A model generated the notes under the pieces. That model did no database searches, had not been told where the DNA came from, and saw only the letters and a list, made by a program, of their open reading frames with translations. A stretch of DNA of 64,000 nt from Chitinophagaceae bacterium (GTDB lineage: Bacteria > Bacteroidota > Bacteroidia > Chitinophagales > Chitinophagaceae). Below are positions 16,305-25,767 of the stretch, one piece after another (the stretch's first letter is position 1; every line of letters starts with the position of its first letter). The translations under genes were made by a program, and so were the position numbers. The stretch lies in contig JAMLGT010000014.1 in assembly GCA_023957755.1 (NCBI GenBank), forward strand, positions 1 to 64,000, in the 5' to 3' direction.

Positions 16305-16909
16305 ATAGAATCCAAATCGGGCGTCGGCTGTGCCAGACCAAATACAGACATAAGCAACTTACCTACCACAAGGCCTACTAACCAAAGTACGACGATCATC
16401 ACAATCAGGGAAACCACAAAATAGGAGGTCTGCTGCTCCCTTGGCGTCTTCTTCATTTCGGGTAACCCGATATAAAGCAGATATAAACCGTATAGGCCAA
16501 ACAACGCACCTATCATTGCAATAGATGGCAATATAAAAAGAAGCCCCCCAACCCATGCAGGAGTAAACGTATAAGATGTGAGCCGGATAGATGCATTCAT
16601 GTCCTTCTCCGACTTGAAAGAAGGTGCGAGCATATCGATAACCCATGCACTTACCAATACACCCAGCACCGCACTAATCAATACATTTGCGGCATGATAC
16701 ACTCCCCAATTTATCCCCGAAACCTTCAACCCAAATACGCTTGTACCCACCAGTCCATAGCCAATAAAAGAAGCGATAGCAGACAGAGCTGCTAATGGCA
16801 ACACGTATTTGGTAATCATGTCAGCCGGACTGGTATTTTCCTTGCTGATTACTGTCCACTCTGTTTTGGGAGTAACTATGATATTCTTTACTCTTTCAAA
16901 TAGATTCAT
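16286..16909 (-). CDS. Yip1-domain membrane protein (207 aa)
   Basis: Inner-membrane protein of the Yip1 family. The N-terminus MNLFERVKNIIVTPKTEWTV is the family hallmark and is followed by five likely membrane segments (about residues 33-53, 68-90, 115-140, 158-190 and nearby). The bacterial members have no settled function. It stands alone between two plus-strand genes. Confidence 0.82.
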   Translation of the reverse strand: MNLFERVKNIIVTPKTEWTVISKENTSPADMITKYVLPLAALSAIASFIGYGLVGTSVFGLKVSGINWGVYHAANVLISAVLGVLVSAWVIDMLAPSFKSEKDMNASIRLTSYTFTPAWVGGLLFILPSIAMIGALFGLYGLYLLYIGLPEMKKTPREQQTSYFVVSLIVMIVVLWLVGLVVGKLLMSVFGLAQPTPDLDSIFKGLQ

Positions 16910-17064
16910 AGCAGAACATTTAAGTCTTGGTTATTATTAAAAATAAATATACAACTTTTTAGTTTGGAAGCCTGGAATCATACAGTACCATACTTTCATG
17001 CACCAGACCCGCCCAATCGCGATTACTCCAATCATTTATTAACTTCGAGCAAAATTTATGAATT

Positions 17065-17556
17065 ATGGCTTCATTCGACCTTGTAAGCAAAGTAGATATT
17101 CAGACGCTGGACAATGCGGTCAACACAGCATCAAAAGAAATCACCAACCGTTACGATTTTAAAGGGAATCACGTTGTAATCGATCTGAACAAAAAAGAGT
17201 TTATCCTGAATCTGGAAGCCGACAGCGAAATGAAACTACAACAGATCACAGATGTACTAATCAGCAAGACCCTGAAGCAGGGACTTGCTGCAGAGATTTA
17301 TGACATGAGCAAAGAACCTGTGCCCAGTGGAAAAATTGTAAAAAAGACCATTCCTGTGAGAAACGGAATCAAACAGGAAGATGCCAAAAAGATCGTCAAA
17401 CTCATCAAAGACGGAGGTTTCAAAGTGCAGGCAGCAATCATGGATGACATTATACGGGTAACCGCCAAAAAAATAGATGAATTACAGGCTGTGATTCAGG
17501 CATCAAAAGGCTGGGGGTTGGGTATCGCCTTTCAATATGTCAACATGAAAAGCTGA
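17065..17556 (+). CDS. yajQ: YajQ-family cyclic-di-GMP/nucleotide-binding protein
   Basis: The 163-residue protein matches YajQ over its full length. It starts MASFDLVSKVDIQTLDNAVN, has the conserved ITNRYDFKG, and ends with GWGLGIAFQYVNMKS. Family members have two RNP-like domains; some bind cyclic-di-GMP and act with a transcription factor. Whether this one binds the signal is not visible. The gene is a single unit, with about 150 bases before rpmE. Confidence 0.93.
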   Translation: MASFDLVSKVDIQTLDNAVNTASKEITNRYDFKGNHVVIDLNKKEFILNLEADSEMKLQQITDVLISKTLKQGLAAEIYDMSKEPVPSGKIVKKTIPVRNGIKQEDAKKIVKLIKDGGFKVQAAIMDDIIRVTAKKIDELQAVIQASKGWGLGIAFQYVNMKS

Positions 17557-17639
17557 TATGTTCACGGAGGAAACCACTTGGTAAGGAGAAATTATTTCAG
17601 TTTTTGCCCTGAAAACAGGGGAATTCTGATTGTTTTCAT

Positions 17640-17647
17640 TACCTTTG
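17640..17647 (+). promoter_or_regulatory. -7 element of the L31 promoter
   Basis: TACCTTTG, a perfect TAnnTTTG box, lies 61 bases before the start of rpmE. A small CCCTG/CAGGG hairpin (17607-17620) precedes it and may be the end of the yajQ transcript. Confidence 0.55.
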
Positions 17648-17708
17648 CCGTCCTAAAAATATTGCATGGAGACCAGAAACGGTTAGCCATGCTGAAAATC
17701 AACCAATT

Positions 17709-17960
17709 ATGAAAAAGAATATTCATCCTGAAAATTACAGATTCGTCGTATTCCGCGATATGAGTAATGGCGATTCTTTCCTCAGCCGCTCTACCGCAGC
17801 CAGCAAAGAAACAGTGAAATGGGAAGACGGCAACGAATATCCGGTTATCAAACTGGAAATTTCAAATACTTCGCACCCTTTCTACACCGGTAAAAATGTA
17901 CTGGTAGATACTGCAGGTAGAATCGATAAGTTTAGAAAGCGTTATGAAAAGAAAAAATAA
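17709..17960 (+). CDS. rpmE2: 50S ribosomal protein L31 type B
   Basis: The 83-residue protein is a zinc-independent (type B) L31: it begins [20 protein letters not shown], contains [19 protein letters not shown], ends in a basic [10 protein letters not shown]-like tail, and has no cysteine. It is a small component of the large ribosomal subunit. A terminator hairpin follows. Confidence 0.95.
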   Translation: MKKNIHPENYRFVVFRDMSNGDSFLSRSTAASKETVKWEDGNEYPVIKLEISNTSHPFYTGKNVLVDTAGRIDKFRKRYEKKK

Positions 17961-17980
17961 TACGGACTCCCGTCAAATGA

Positions 17981-18009
17981 TCCTCCACTAATACCGGAGG
18001 ATTTTTTTT
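17981..18009 (+). terminator. Rho-independent terminator of the L31 gene
   Basis: TCCTCC / GGAGGA stem (17981-17986 and 17996-18001) with a 9-nt loop, followed by a run of eight T. Confidence 0.8.
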
Positions 18010-18034
18010 GCCCGATAATGAATATTTTCGCTTT

Positions 18035-19060
18035 ATGACCATCATTCTGGATGACATCAGCACTTCAGGAAACCTGTTTCCCTTCGGACAGGTCGGTAGT
18101 ATCGCCCACATCCGTATCGGCATGCTGACTATTCTGGAAAGATGGCAGCTATTTTTCAGGCATGTTGTGCTCGCATCTGAAAGCCCTGTCACACACGGGA
18201 AAACACTCACTTTCCACGCCGACATTGTGCCTTCGCACGATATGCTGAAGTCGCTTGCCTCCGGAAACAGACAAAATGAAGAGGCCTTTATTACCCTGAA
18301 CAATGCGGCAGATATTTTTAAATATAACGACTGGGCATTGCGTCAGGATTTTGAGATTCTGACAGCCGGAAAGAAATCCCAACCAATTCCCAAAGAGATT
18401 ACGGCAAAGGCAAAGGACAATATATTTATTGAAGAGTTTACCGATATAGAATCCTGCTATATCAATGCAGAAGCAGGCCCCGTATATATTTCGGAAGGGG
18501 CGAGCATCATGCAGGGAGCCATGTTGCGCGGGCCACTCTTCATCGGCAGAAACAGCCTGGTAAAGATGGGCGCAAAAGTGTATGGCGCTACCACTATAGG
18601 CCCTTCGTGCCTTGCCGGTGGGGAAATTAAAAACAGCGTCATCATGGGCTATTCCAACAAAGCGCATGACGGATATCTGGGCGATTCAGTAATTGGCACA
18701 TGGTGCAATCTGGGAGCCGGCACCAGCAATAGCAACCTCAAAAACAACGCAGGAGAAATCACGCTGCATATCCCCACATTTAACGAACCTGTGAAAGCAG
18801 GCACCAAGTGTGGCCTGCTTATGGGCGACTACAGCCGCAGCGCCATCAATACCTCTTTTAACACCGGAACGGTCATGGGAGTAAGCTGTAATATCTTCGG
18901 GAAGCCGCCGGATAAATTCGTTCCTAACTTTACCTGGAGTGAAGAAAAATACGATTTTGAAAAAGCAATCAGAGATATAGACAACTGGAAAAAACTAAAA
19001 GGATTCGAAATAACAGAACAGGAAACAACTTCATTAAAAAAACTCTACAATCAATTATGA
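18035..19060 (+). CDS. GlmU-like sugar nucleotidyltransferase family protein with left-handed beta-helix
   Basis: The N-terminal part (MTIILDDISTSGNLFPFG, AHIRIGMLTILERW) is the divergent nucleotidyltransferase-like domain found in Bacteroidota GlmU-type proteins. From about residue 150 hexapeptide repeats form a beta-helix (GPLFIGRNSLVKMGAKVYGA onward) with NSVIMGYSNKAHDGYLGDSVIG. The true start is probably the ATG at 18035, nine codons after the longest possible one. Its stop overlaps the tpiA start as ATGA, so the two are translationally linked. The exact sugar substrate is not determined. Confidence 0.85.
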   Translation: MTIILDDISTSGNLFPFGQVGSIAHIRIGMLTILERWQLFFRHVVLASESPVTHGKTLTFHADIVPSHDMLKSLASGNRQNEEAFITLNNAADIFKYNDWALRQDFEILTAGKKSQPIPKEITAKAKDNIFIEEFTDIESCYINAEAGPVYISEGASIMQGAMLRGPLFIGRNSLVKMGAKVYGATTIGPSCLAGGEIKNSVIMGYSNKAHDGYLGDSVIGTWCNLGAGTSNSNLKNNAGEITLHIPTFNEPVKAGTKCGLLMGDYSRSAINTSFNTGTVMGVSCNIFGKPPDKFVPNFTWSEEKYDFEKAIRDIDNWKKLKGFEITEQETTSLKKLYNQL

Positions 19061-19818
19061 GAAAACAAATTGCTGCTGCCAACTGGAAAATGAACTGTTC
19101 CCTTCAGGACGCAGAAAAACTGCTGACCGCACTGAGCCAAAAACAATTCAGCCTTAAAGAAAACGAACAGGTGGTAATAGCTGTTCCGTTCCCTTATCTT
19201 CTAATGGCCAAACAACTCCTGAACGGTAAACCTTCTTTTTTTATTTCTGCTCAAAATTGTCACCAAAAGGATTCAGGCGCCTACACAGGAGAAGTAAGCG
19301 CTGCGATGCTGGCCTCATGTGGTATCACGCACGTAATCATCGGGCACAGCGAACGCAGGCAATATTTCAACGAAACAAGCGACATCTTAGCTCAAAAAAC
19401 TGACCTTGCACTTCAGCACGGCCTCACTCCTATTTTCTGTTGCGGTGAAGATCTTGCTGTCAGAGAACACAATGAACAAAACCATTTTGTAGAATCACAA
19501 ATCCGCGACGGACTGTTTCATCTGAACACCGAAGCCTTCTCCCGGGTATTAATTGCCTATGAACCCATCTGGGCTATCGGAACGGGAAAAACAGCCACTG
19601 CCGCCCAAGCACAGGAGATGCATGCCCATATCAGAAAAATCGTCGGTGACAAATACGGAAACGAAGTGGCTGACCACACAACCATCCTCTACGGTGGAAG
19701 CGTAAAAGGAGATAATGCAAACGAACTTTTCTCGCAGCCGGATGTAGATGGCGGACTAGTGGGTGGGGCCTCTCTCAAGGCAGATGAGTTTGAAAAAATT
19801 ATCCATTCGCTCAGTTGA
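19057..19818 (+). CDS. tpiA: Triosephosphate isomerase
   Basis: Interconverts dihydroxyacetone phosphate and glyceraldehyde-3-phosphate in glycolysis. AANWKMN holds the active-site Asn and Lys, IIGHSERR the catalytic His, and AYEPIWAIGTGKTA the catalytic Glu plus the flexible loop. GGSVKGDNA is the phosphate-binding segment. Length 253 aa is normal. The start overlaps the preceding gene by four bases. Confidence 0.97.
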   Translation: MRKQIAAANWKMNCSLQDAEKLLTALSQKQFSLKENEQVVIAVPFPYLLMAKQLLNGKPSFFISAQNCHQKDSGAYTGEVSAAMLASCGITHVIIGHSERRQYFNETSDILAQKTDLALQHGLTPIFCCGEDLAVREHNEQNHFVESQIRDGLFHLNTEAFSRVLIAYEPIWAIGTGKTATAAQAQEMHAHIRKIVGDKYGNEVADHTTILYGGSVKGDNANELFSQPDVDGGLVGGASLKADEFEKIIHSLS

Positions 19819-19948
19819 CTTTTTACAAATCCGGCAAGTGCCCACAACACCTGCACCGATTATCAGGTTTTAACAGAAACTCCTCTGGATTCGCTTCCCG
19901 TTTATTTTTCAATTATGTATCTTTAATTTCCTTTTACCGCCTGACAGA

Positions 19949-20959
19949 ATGAAGAAAGCCCTGACTATTATTTCTTTTTTTATATTGATATCCGGCCATA
20001 CCTATGCACAGGATCCTCATTTCTCCCAATTTTTTGCTTCACCTCTTACGCTGAACCCTGCGCTGACAGGAAAATTTGATGGCATGGTAAGAGCCGCAGG
20101 AAACTACAGGAACCAATGGCCTACCTTCAATAACGTATATACCACCTACACAGCCAGCGCCGACTTCCAGATAATGAGAAAGCATATTCCCGAAACAGAT
20201 ACCTGGGGGGTGGGTATCCTCGCATTGAAAGACCAGGCGGGAGGAAACATCCTTACAAACAATTATATCGCTGTATCTACCTCCTATCACAAATCACTCG
20301 ACGAAGATGGTTTTCAGCAGATCGGCGTAGGGTTTCAGGGATCGTACGGACAAAAAAGACTTGACCAGACCAAATTGTACTTTGAGGATATGCTTACACC
20401 GTTTGGCTTCACAGGTGTCACCCAGGAGGTATTTTACACACAAAACCTCAATGTCAACTACTTTGATGTGAACGCCGGAATCCTCTATTCAGGCTCTACC
20501 AACGGCGACAACAATTTTTATATAGGAGCTTCCATGTATCACATCAACCGGCCAAAAGAAAGTTTTCTGGGAGCCGATTGGAATATCGGCACACGGACCA
20601 CGCTGCATGCCGGAGGATATTTTCCTGTATCCGATATTATCACCTTGCATACCAGCGGAATTTTTCAAATTCAAAATCAGGCCACCGAAACCGTTATCGG
20701 AGCAGCTGCCGCGGCTGCCATAGATCCCACAAGTCTCGAGCCATCTAATGTGTACTTCGGTTCCTGGTACAGATTCGGTGATGCACTGATTCCTTACATC
20801 GGTTTAGAGTTCGCAGGTTTCCGAATCGGAGCTACCTACGATATCAATATGTCGAGTCTTAAGACTGCTTCCCAAAGCAGAGGGGGGATGGAGCTTTCAC
20901 TTATCTATGAGCTCCGTCCTTATGAAGGGGGCAGAGGTATCCCCTGTCCAAAGTTCTAA
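19949..20959 (+). CDS. PorP/SprF-family outer membrane protein (type IX secretion)
   Basis: A 336-residue outer-membrane beta-barrel with signal peptide (residues 1-20, ending TYAQ) and the family opening DPHFSQFFASPLTLNPALTGK. PorP/SprF proteins take part in type IX secretion and surface attachment of gliding adhesins in Bacteroidota. Usually a partner gene with a large C-terminal-sorted protein lies upstream; here the neighbours are tpiA and a Rieske gene, so it is an orphan copy. Confidence 0.9.
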   Translation: MKKALTIISFFILISGHTYAQDPHFSQFFASPLTLNPALTGKFDGMVRAAGNYRNQWPTFNNVYTTYTASADFQIMRKHIPETDTWGVGILALKDQAGGNILTNNYIAVSTSYHKSLDEDGFQQIGVGFQGSYGQKRLDQTKLYFEDMLTPFGFTGVTQEVFYTQNLNVNYFDVNAGILYSGSTNGDNNFYIGASMYHINRPKESFLGADWNIGTRTTLHAGGYFPVSDIITLHTSGIFQIQNQATETVIGAAAAAAIDPTSLEPSNVYFGSWYRFGDALIPYIGLEFAGFRIGATYDINMSSLKTASQSRGGMELSLIYELRPYEGGRGIPCPKF

Positions 20960-21072
20960 GCATTATCTCCGGCCATACTTTTTCATGTTCAGTGAACAAT
21001 CCACAGTAAAGCAGATTAAAAAATCATTACTCTCCCGGTAGTTACGACTGTACTATACGGTTATACGTACTA

Positions 21073-21399
21073 TTACACTTTTACAAACACACCCTCCTCA
21101 TTTACTTTAGTAGGATATGTTTTTAAAAAATAGCCTTCGTTAAGTGCATCTCTTCCAGTGTCTAGACTAAATCTATAATAATGCACACAGCATACGATAT
21201 GGTTCCTGCTATCTATAAAACCTTCACTCAGATTGCCCCCTGCATGAGGACAGCGATTGGTACAAGCCCTCAAACCAAGGGGCGAATTGACAAGGCAAAT
21301 TTCCTTTCCTGCAAGTTTTATTAATGCAATCTTCTTCTCATTAAATGGAATTGAAGCAAGGCTGTCTGCGACTTTATACCAATCCCCCTGACTATTCAT
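21073..21399 (-). CDS. Rieske [2Fe-2S] ferredoxin-like protein (108 aa)
   Basis: Small soluble Rieske domain. The cluster ligands appear as CPH (in ACTNRCPHAGG) and CCVH, matching C-x-H...C-x2-H. Size resembles NirD or dioxygenase ferredoxin subunits. The start codon overlaps the stop of hflX by one base, so the two are transcribed together. No oxygenase or reductase partner is nearby, so its redox role is open. Confidence 0.88.
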   Translation of the reverse strand: MNSQGDWYKVADSLASIPFNEKKIALIKLAGKEICLVNSPLGLRACTNRCPHAGGNLSEGFIDSRNHIVCCVHYYRFSLDTGRDALNEGYFLKTYPTKVNEEGVFVKV

Positions 21400-22589
21400 T
21401 AGTAGAAGAATTCAACTTTATAAGGATATTTTTTCTGATACAGATTGCGTACTTCATTCAATACTTTCTGTCGCAGCCCATCGATATTATCCTTCTCAAT
21501 TGCAGAGATGAAAACCGCCATACCATTGGTACGCTGTCGCCAGCTTTCTTTTAAATCATTCAGCAGTTGTTCCTTCACTTCAGGCGCAAGCCACTCATCA
21601 AAATGTATTTTCTCATACATATCCATCTTGTTGAAGACCGTAATTACAGGCTTATCCATACTCTTCAAATCGTGAAGGGTCTTCTCCACTACCGCAAGCT
21701 GGTCTTCAAATTTCGGATGCGAAATATCCACTACATGCAGCAACATATCAGCTTCGCGGACTTCATCAAGCGTGCTCTTGAAGCTCTCTACCAGATGGTG
21801 AGGAAGTTTACGAATAAACCCTACAGTATCACTGAGAAGAAAAGGAGTATAGCCCAATACCACTTTCCGGGTAGTGGTGTCCAGAGTAGCAAAAAGCTTA
21901 TTCTCTGCAAACACCTCACTCTTACTAAGCAGGTTCATAATAGTGCTCTTCCCTACATTGGTGTAACCAACCAGGGCTACCCTTATAAATTCCCCACGCT
22001 CTTTTCTCTGAGTGAATGCCTGTTTGTCTATTTCAGCAAGGCGTTTTCTCAAAAGTGCAATCTTATCCTTTACTATCCGGCGGTCAGTTTCTATCTCCGT
22101 CTCACCCGGACCCCGGCTGCCAATCCCACCACCCTGGCGTTCCAGGTGTTTCCACATTCCTTTCAGGCGAGGCAGCAGGTATTGATACTGTGCCAGTTCC
22201 ACCTGCACTTTCGCCTGAGCCGTTTTTGCTCTGGAGGCAAAAATATCGAGAATAAGGTCAGTCCGGTCTATAGTTACAATCTTCAGTTCCTTCTCAATAT
22301 TCTGTATCTGTGATCCGGTTAGCTCGTCGTCAAATATGACCAGCCCCACATTTTTCTTTTCACAATAGTCCTTTATCTCAGCAAGTTTTCCTTTGCCTAC
22401 AAAAGTCCGGCTATCGGGATGATCCAGTTTCTGAATAAAGGTCTTGATGGCGGTAGCACCGGCTGTCTCTGCCAGAAATGCGAGCTCGGCAAGGTATTCA
22501 TTAGTTACCTGCTCAGGCTGATATTGATTTACCATGCCCACCAGCACTGCGGTTACCTCCGCCTCATAATTTGTTTTCTTCTCTATCAA
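21399..22589 (-). CDS. hflX: GTPase HflX
   Basis: Ribosome-associated GTPase that can split stalled 70S ribosomes. The N-terminal HflX domain (about residues 1-190) has FDDELTGSQIQNIEKEL and the glycine-rich GGGIGSRGPGETEIETDRR. The G domain shows G1 GYTNVGKST, G3 DTVGF and G4 NKMD. Length 396 aa is normal. Several open frames on the other strand here are shadows. The Rieske gene follows in the same operon. Confidence 0.95.
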   Translation of the reverse strand: MIEKKTNYEAEVTAVLVGMVNQYQPEQVTNEYLAELAFLAETAGATAIKTFIQKLDHPDSRTFVGKGKLAEIKDYCEKKNVGLVIFDDELTGSQIQNIEKELKIVTIDRTDLILDIFASRAKTAQAKVQVELAQYQYLLPRLKGMWKHLERQGGGIGSRGPGETEIETDRRIVKDKIALLRKRLAEIDKQAFTQRKERGEFIRVALVGYTNVGKSTIMNLLSKSEVFAENKLFATLDTTTRKVVLGYTPFLLSDTVGFIRKLPHHLVESFKSTLDEVREADMLLHVVDISHPKFEDQLAVVEKTLHDLKSMDKPVITVFNKMDMYEKIHFDEWLAPEVKEQLLNDLKESWRQRTNGMAVFISAIEKDNIDGLRQKVLNEVRNLYQKKYPYKVEFFY

Positions 22590-22681
22590 AATATCTGATT
22601 ATTAAATAATGTGCAAAATTATTGATTATGTATCCGGCCACACGACTGACGTAGGAAAACAATTCCTAAAATTAATAACTT

Positions 22682-23410
22682 CTAGATTCCTAATTCTGCC
22701 CTGAGCCTTGCGTAACCGCTCTTACTTACGGGTAACCGTTCTCCTGTGGAAAGAATCACCAGGTGCATCTCCTTTTCATAAGGTTCTATTCTTGTGATCA
22801 GGTGCGTATTTACGATGTATGACCTGTGTGTACGCACAAAGCGAAAAGCATTCAGGGCTTTTTCGTAAAAAGCCATTGTCCTGTTCTTCAGAAATGCACC
22901 CTCATCTGTCACAATTTTTACGTAATCGTCTGCTGCTTCCATATATCGTATCCTTGCCACAGGAATCACCTTGATTCTGGTGCCTTCCTTTACCACAATT
23001 CTATCTTGCCGTTCTAACGATACAGAAGCCTCTTCGGCTAATTCTTTTACGGGAGCGGGCACATTCTGATTAAGCTTTTCCAGTGCCTGATAAAAGCGTG
23101 CTTTACTGAAGGGTTTAAGGAGATAATCTACGGCATTCTTATCAAACGCCCTGATGGCATGCTCATCAAATGCAGTTGTAAAAATAATCTGCAAAGGAGT
23201 ATCTATCAACTCCAGCATTTCAAACCCATTAATTTTAGGCATCTGGATATCTAAGAAGATAAGGTCGGGTTTCAACTGCTGAATGGCTTTCACCCCTTCG
23301 AATCCATCAGCACACTCATCTATTACCTTTATGTCTTCATTGCCTTTAAGATATTCCCTGATGATATCTCTTGCCAGAGGCTCGTCATCAATAATTAGAG
23401 CACGTTTCAT
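22682..23410 (-). CDS. LytTR-family response regulator (242 aa)
   Basis: Receiver domain (residues 1-120; phosphoacceptor D54 in IFLDIQMP, conserved K in DYLLKPF) and a LytTR DNA-binding domain (about 145-242; RIRYMEAADDYVKI, FVRTHRSYIVN). It overlaps the end of the LytS-type kinase gene and is the last gene of a four-gene operon starting at 25597. It probably controls membrane or envelope genes, judged from the LiaF-like gene in the same operon (inference). Confidence 0.94.
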   Translation of the reverse strand: MKRALIIDDEPLARDIIREYLKGNEDIKVIDECADGFEGVKAIQQLKPDLIFLDIQMPKINGFEMLELIDTPLQIIFTTAFDEHAIRAFDKNAVDYLLKPFSKARFYQALEKLNQNVPAPVKELAEEASVSLERQDRIVVKEGTRIKVIPVARIRYMEAADDYVKIVTDEGAFLKNRTMAFYEKALNAFRFVRTHRSYIVNTHLITRIEPYEKEMHLVILSTGERLPVSKSGYARLRAELGI

Positions 23411-24441
23411 TAGCCGGGGATTAAGATTTCTGTTACAAAAAGGGCGTTTTCCTCACTGGTGCTTACCAGATCATTTCTGGAATACAATAAAAACAACCTT
23501 CTCCTTATAGATGCCAGTCCAAACCCCGTTCCTTTTGAAGGAGCCACAGTGTCCGGATCAAAAGGGTTGACAACTCTTATCACCAATCCTTTTTCTGTGT
23601 GAAGGGCTTTTATAGTAATCAGCACGTCACCGGTAGTATCATACAATCCAAACTTAATAGCATTCTCCACAACCGGCTGCAACAACAATGGAGGCAATAA
23701 ATAATGCTTTAATTCTTCAGCACAATCTAACCGGGTCTGAAGCCTGTGGCCAAACCTTACTTTCTCGATTTCAAGATATAATTCAAGGTAGGCTAACTCC
23801 TCCTCCAACGGCACAAGCATTTCTTCACTCCTTCTGACTGTTCCTCTTAGGAAGTCGCTTAACTGCTGAAGCATAGTCCTTGCCTTTTCAGGGTTTGAAA
23901 TTATTAAAGAGCTTATTGAGTTGAGGCTGTTAAATAAAAAATGAGGCTGTAATTGCTGCCGGAGTTTAAATAATTCTGCTTCTTTATTCAGTTGGTCAGC
24001 TTCTGCCTTTCTTTCTTCCATTTCCTTCTGACCCTTATCACTATACAAAAGCAGGCTAAACATTATCTGGCTGCTTAATAACAGAAAGCCAGCTCCCATC
24101 CTTATCCCAAAAGATTGTTTCAGAAAGTCAAAATATGGATCCTCTGCCGGGAAAAGTATATAAAAACCTACCCAGACCAATCCAAGCCAGGCAAGGCATA
24201 TCAACAGTGCAGCCCCTAACACATAACCATACTTCTCCTTTCGGGGCACATAATACTTCATGGTATCAGAAAACAGAAAACTCAGTAATCCAAGCACCAA
24301 ACCAGAAATAACGGAGTCGGCTATCGAATGAAAATTGTCAAACCCTGATTGCCTGAGAATCCAGAACTGCATGAACATCACCAGCAGCCACCAGGCTTCA
24401 AAGTAGATAAGTAACTTTTTTTCTGAAAACAATGAATTCAT
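23410..24441 (-). CDS. LytS-type sensor histidine kinase (343 aa)
   Basis: Inner-membrane kinase with four predicted membrane segments in residues 10-135, a coiled linker (about 137-163), then the His_kinase domain LQPHFLFNSLNS with phosphorylated H167. A divergent ATPase domain follows (LLPPLLLQPVVENAIKFG, and GTGFGLASIRRRL). It has no large extracytoplasmic sensor, so the signal may be sensed in the membrane. It is translationally coupled to the regulator downstream. Confidence 0.93.
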   Translation of the reverse strand: MNSLFSEKKLLIYFEAWWLLVMFMQFWILRQSGFDNFHSIADSVISGLVLGLLSFLFSDTMKYYVPRKEKYGYVLGAALLICLAWLGLVWVGFYILFPAEDPYFDFLKQSFGIRMGAGFLLLSSQIMFSLLLYSDKGQKEMEERKAEADQLNKEAELFKLRQQLQPHFLFNSLNSISSLIISNPEKARTMLQQLSDFLRGTVRRSEEMLVPLEEELAYLELYLEIEKVRFGHRLQTRLDCAEELKHYLLPPLLLQPVVENAIKFGLYDTTGDVLITIKALHTEKGLVIRVVNPFDPDTVAPSKGTGFGLASIRRRLFLLYSRNDLVSTSEENALFVTEILIPG

Positions 24442-24450
24442 GCAATCCTG

Positions 24451-24810
24451 TTATGCTACTATTTTGCTTTGATCAAGACACTGCGCATACAATCTGTTTG
24501 CCCTTCGTCTGATATTGTCCAGATACGCCTCTACATCCACCTCTTCCTGCACACGAGTATAAATTTCAGCGCCATCTTTAATTTCATCTATTAAATATAA
24601 TTCTGAAACATCAATAAACTTCCATTTTACAGGGTCTTGTCTGTCATTTAGGAAAGTTTCTTCCCCATGCTCACCCAATAATCTTCCTTTCAGAAAAGCC
24701 TGGAGTGCATCTGAAGCACGTACCATCCGCAGTTGTTCATCAAATTGAGGAGTGTGCAATCCCTCGCCGCAAATTATCCTGTACACTATTTTTACAAGAT
24801 ACCATTTCAT
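24451..24810 (-). CDS. DUF4288-like protein (119 aa)
   Basis: Small cytoplasmic protein opening MKWYLVKIVYRIICGEG, with a middle WKFIDVSELYLIDEIKDGAE and an end rich in arginine. This pattern matches what I recall of the DUF4288 family; I am not certain. It lies between the LiaF-like gene (16-base gap) and the kinase (9-base gap), so it belongs to that operon. Function unknown. Confidence 0.68.
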   Translation of the reverse strand: MKWYLVKIVYRIICGEGLHTPQFDEQLRMVRASDALQAFLKGRLLGEHGEETFLNDRQDPVKWKFIDVSELYLIDEIKDGAEIYTRVQEEVDVEAYLDNIRRRANRLYAQCLDQSKIVA

Positions 24811-24826
24811 GTGAGTGTGATTAACA

Positions 24827-25597
24827 TTAATAACTTACAATATCTATCCCGCCAAAAAGGCAACTTCCTTTAATCAGCAGGCTCTTTTCAGGGTCAGGCA
24901 CCACATTAGCAAGGTATTTTCTTTTATCATCTATCCCTCCAAATATGGCAGTGACTTCATTCTTGACATTCCAGTCTGACGGAACAACGAGTTTTGTGCC
25001 ACCAAAAACGTTATTTATTTCAAGGATAGCAGGCACCTTCATTCCAGCCTGCGACAGATTGAGCTCTGCTCCACCCATGAAGCAGTTGACAATCCCACCT
25101 CTGAAATCCTTCGAAAAAATATTCTTTTTGCAACCTCCGAAAACTGAATTGACATTTACATATTCCTGGTCTTTACCGGCTCCGCCAGCTACTGTATTTT
25201 CTATCTCACCTTCCTCAATTGTGCGATCCTCCCTTTTGCCCCACCCACATCTGTCGCCCTTGATTATACGTGGACGAATCAGGAATACCAGCCCAATGAT
25301 AATCAGAATCAATGGCGCAATGAACTGGCGAAGGTTCAGCCCGTCAGTAGCTCGATCAGCCAGAAAGATAGAACCAATGAGCAAAATAATCCACGACCCC
25401 GGATTCTGAAATTTGTCTTTAATCCCAATCATAATACCCACAAGTATTAGAATCATTGGCCATGTAAAGAGCCAGTCGGGAAGCGGGGCACCCATTTGCC
25501 TGGCCAGCAAAAGCAAGCCTGCCAGAAATAAGATAAGGCCTGTCCATAATCTGGAACCCATTCCTCCGGGTGGTTGTTGTCTATTCATGTTCTCCAT
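24827..25597 (-). CDS. LiaF-like membrane protein (256 aa)
   Basis: First gene of the kinase/regulator operon. N-terminal membrane segments (about residues 14-110, four hydrophobic stretches) are followed by a soluble C-terminal domain of repeated INNVFGGTKLV and AIFGGIDDK words, the LiaF-type C-terminal fold (cell-wall antibiotic response family). In Bacillus LiaF restrains a two-component system responding to envelope damage. A similar job here is a good guess because a kinase and a regulator follow. Confidence 0.82.
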   Translation of the reverse strand: MENMNRQQPPGGMGSRLWTGLILFLAGLLLLARQMGAPLPDWLFTWPMILILVGIMIGIKDKFQNPGSWIILLIGSIFLADRATDGLNLRQFIAPLILIIIGLVFLIRPRIIKGDRCGWGKREDRTIEEGEIENTVAGGAGKDQEYVNVNSVFGGCKKNIFSKDFRGGIVNCFMGGAELNLSQAGMKVPAILEINNVFGGTKLVVPSDWNVKNEVTAIFGGIDDKRKYLANVVPDPEKSLLIKGSCLFGGIDIVSY

Positions 25598-25754
25598 TTT
25601 ATTATTATTTAAGTTTATAACTCAAAAGTACATAGCACACGTTCCTACAACAATGGCTATTAGGTATGAATACAAGGTATATCGGTGAACCCGCTTGTTT
25701 TCTCGGTAAACAAACTTTTAGGATTCTTACACAGGTCGTTTCCCCTTAAGTTTA

Positions 25755-25762
25755 TATTTTTG
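25755..25762 (+). promoter_or_regulatory. -7 box five bases before ATG (predicted leaderless gene)
   Basis: TATTTTTG ends at 25762 and the ATG is at 25768, leaving only CGGGT between. A TAnnTTTG box normally lies a few bases before the transcription start, so the mRNA would begin at or next to the start codon. Confidence 0.6.
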
Positions 25763-25767
25763 CGGGT

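Noticed and set aside
21567-22313. A 248-residue plus-strand open frame opposite hflX
   Set aside because: It lies wholly within the strongly supported hflX gene, lacks domain motifs and has the composition of an antisense shadow.
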